In this document: one piece after another, positions 24,001-27,000 of the stretch
Position numbering within the stretch: position 1 is the stretch's first letter
How the letters are laid out: the number at the start of each line of letters is the position of its first letter
From: Actinospineispora spinosispora DSM 44797
Lineage (GTDB): Bacteria; Actinomycetota; Actinomycetes; Mycobacteriales; Pseudonocardiaceae
Assembly: GCF_000429025.1 (NCBI RefSeq)
Contig: NZ_AUBB01000029.1
Coordinates: 99,225 to 163,224 of the forward strand
Direction of reading: 5' to 3'
DNA length: 64,000 nt
Program-made: the position numbers and the translations under genes
Notes under the pieces: generated by a model
Database searches by the model: none
What the model was told of the DNA's origin: nothing
What the model saw: only the letters and a program-made list of their open reading frames with translations

Positions 24001-27000
24001 TGTCGTGGCCGGCCGAGTTCGTGTCGCACGAACCGGAATCGGCGCGGCAGTCGGCGTAGGCGGCGAACCGGTCGGTGTCGGTGTCGATCGCGCAGTTGCC
24101 GGCGCAGGTACCGGTGGACTCGGACTTGTCCCGCGCCGCCCCGCTGTCCGCGGTCGGTGTCGTGGAGGTGACCTGGCAGCCGCCCCGAGCCTGGCACAGC
24201 GTGCCCGCCCGGTCGGACTCGGCGAAGGAGCTGGTGTTGCAGTCTCCCGCTCCGCACGAGGTCGACGCCGACTGGGTTCCGTTCACCACCGCGGTCTTGC
24301 AACCGCCGTCGACCCCACAGGACGCCGAGGCGGTCCGCTGGCCGGTGCCGGAGGAGGCGCTGCAGCCCGACACCCCGGACAGACCCATGCAGTAGTCCTG
24401 GGCGGCGCGCCGCGAGTTCTGCTCGTCCGCCGAGGTCGTGCAGGTGGTGAACGCGCCGCTGGCCGCGCAGCCGGCGGCCGAGCCCGAGCCGTCGGAGGAC
24501 AGATCTGTGCTGGGGTCATGGCCCGTCGCGGAGGCCAGCCTGGCGGTCCGGGCGTTGACCCGGCGGGTGGCGCGGTCGAAGTCGGCCTGGTGCTGATCGA
24601 AGGTCGCCTGGTCGAGGGTGCCGGCGGCGACCTGCGCCTGCTCCGCCTCCAGCGTGGCCCGGCTCTTCGCCAGTTCCTGCTGGCCGGACACCGTGTCGGT
24701 GATCAGCGAGCTGGTACGCGGGGAAAGCTGCGCGGCCTCGTCGTCCGCCTTCTTGACCAGGGCGGCCTGGGAGGCGGCGGCCTTGTCGTAATCGGCCTGG
24801 GTCATCGCGCCGGCCTTCACCTTGGCCTGCGCGTCGGTCAGACCCTGCTGGCCCTTCACCACCGCGAGCCGATCGGTCAGCGCCTGGTTCGCCGCCGTCT
24901 CCGACTCGCCCGAACCCCACCACGACATCAGCTGATCCTCGGTGGAGTCGTCCGGTAGCAGGTCGGGAGCCTGACGCCGGTCCAACGACGACTGGAACGC
25001 CGACGAGCTCGGCTCACCCGACCCGCACGCCACCTCGCAGCCCTGCTGGCCGGAGGTGTCCTGCTGACCGCCGTCACCCGCGTTCGGGATGCCCGAGCCG
25101 CCGGTCCGACCCGATGTACCCCGCAGGTACTGCATCACCACGTCGAGGATCGACGAGACCAGCTGGTCGACCGGGGAACCCCCGGTGTCGCCCGGGTTCT
25201 TCGGGCCGCTCAGGCCGTTGCCTTTCAGCCAGCCCTGCACGGTCCTGCTGATCTGTGCCGCCAGGTCGTCGAAGTCGTCCTGAGTGGGCCGGGGAGACGA
25301 GACCGATGCCTTGCTGGTCCCGACACCGGAGCGTCCGTCACCGGAGCTGTTCGTGCCGCCGAGCCGGCTCAGCAGCTGCCCGATTCCGCTGAACAGGTCA
25401 CCGAGGCCGTCGACGAGGTCACCGGTCGGGGACACCGGGCGGTGAGAAGAGCTTCCAGGGCCACCGGCTGAGTGGCCCGAGCTCTTGTCCGCGTGCGAGG
25501 AGCCGAGAATGTCGGAGAGCAGGTCATCGACGAACGAGGTCACGCCGGAAGAAAGGTGACCGCCGAGGCTCGTGCGGCCGTCGCCGCGATCGATGGTCGT
25601 ACCGTCGGTCCCGGTAGCCGACGGCGGGCCTCGGCCGCGCAGCGCGGAGAACACGTCCGAGACGATCTTCCCTGCGCCGGCGCAGCGAGTGCCCGACGAC
25701 GTGTCGCACCCGTTGACGCGCTGGGTCGAGTCTACGTCGCCGTCCGAGGAGGTCCGGTGACCATCGCCTCGGACACGATCGGAGTGGCCGTCCGCCAGCT
25801 GACGCCGAGGGGCGGTCGCCGCCGCCCGCCGATCACCGGTCGAGCTGAAGTGCCCTTCGAGCGCCGCGCCCTGGGCCATCGCCGACTCGACCTGGTCGGC
25901 CACCCGGGACAGCGTCTGATGGGTGTGTGTGCCTGCCGCCTGACCGCCGATCGCCGAGACGAATCCGGACACCAGGTCGACGACCGAGGACATCACCTCG
26001 TCAACGCCGGGGCCGGACATGTTCGCTCCACCGGCAGAGCGATGACGGCTGTGCGAGCCGGTGCCGTGCGAGTGGTTCATCGTCGGAGCGGCCACCTGCC
26101 CGGCCGGGGCGTCGTCGCGGTCCTGACCGTTGCCCGTCAGCCAGGTCCGGACGATCTTGCTGATCTGATCACCCAGCTCGTCGACATCGCCGGCGGAACC
26201 ACCTCGGTGCGCGGGAGAGGCGATGTCGCCGTCCGAGCCGGAGTGTCCGCTCGTGCCGCCGAGCTGTCCGAGCAGGTCGCCGATCCCGGTGAAGAACTGT
26301 CCGAGGGCACCGAGAAGGCCCTGCCCGACCGCATGCTGCCCGTTCGAGCCCCGACCCTGCTGGGACACCGTGCCCGAGCCGTGGGTGTTCCGGGTCGCGC
26401 CACCCGAGTTCGGGTTCGCGCCGCCGGTCGAGGAGCTGCCGCCCCGCTGCTCGGAAATGAAGTTTTCGATCAGTGACGTGATCCGCGAGGAGAGCCGCGA
26501 GACCGCGCTCTCGACCCGACCGCCGACGTCACCGAGGTTCACGTTCGTGCTGTGTGTGCTGGGCTTGCCACTGGTGCGGACGTTCGCTTCCGATCCAGCC
26601 GGTGGCCCACGACCACGCAGCGCCGACAGCAGACCCGACTCCAGCTCGTCAGGACCAGCGCACCGGGTGCCTCCCTCGACGTCGCAACCGATCTGGCGGC
26701 GAACTGAGTCGACGATCCCGTCGACCGCGCCCCGGTCACCGACGCCTCGGCTACCCGTCCGGGCCCGGGCGGTGTCCGCGGACTGACGGGAACGTTCGAC
26801 CGCGGCCTGTGCCGCTGTGCCCGCCGGTCCGTTCTGGCCCGTCGCGCCGAGTCGCCGGTTCAGCGCGGCACTCTGCGCCAACGCCGTCTCGACCTGATCA
26901 GCCGCATTCGCCAGCGCCTGGTGCGTGCGCTGCCCGGCTGCCTGCCCGCCGACCGTGGAGACCACGCCGGAGACGAGGTCGACCACCGAGGAGAACAGGC

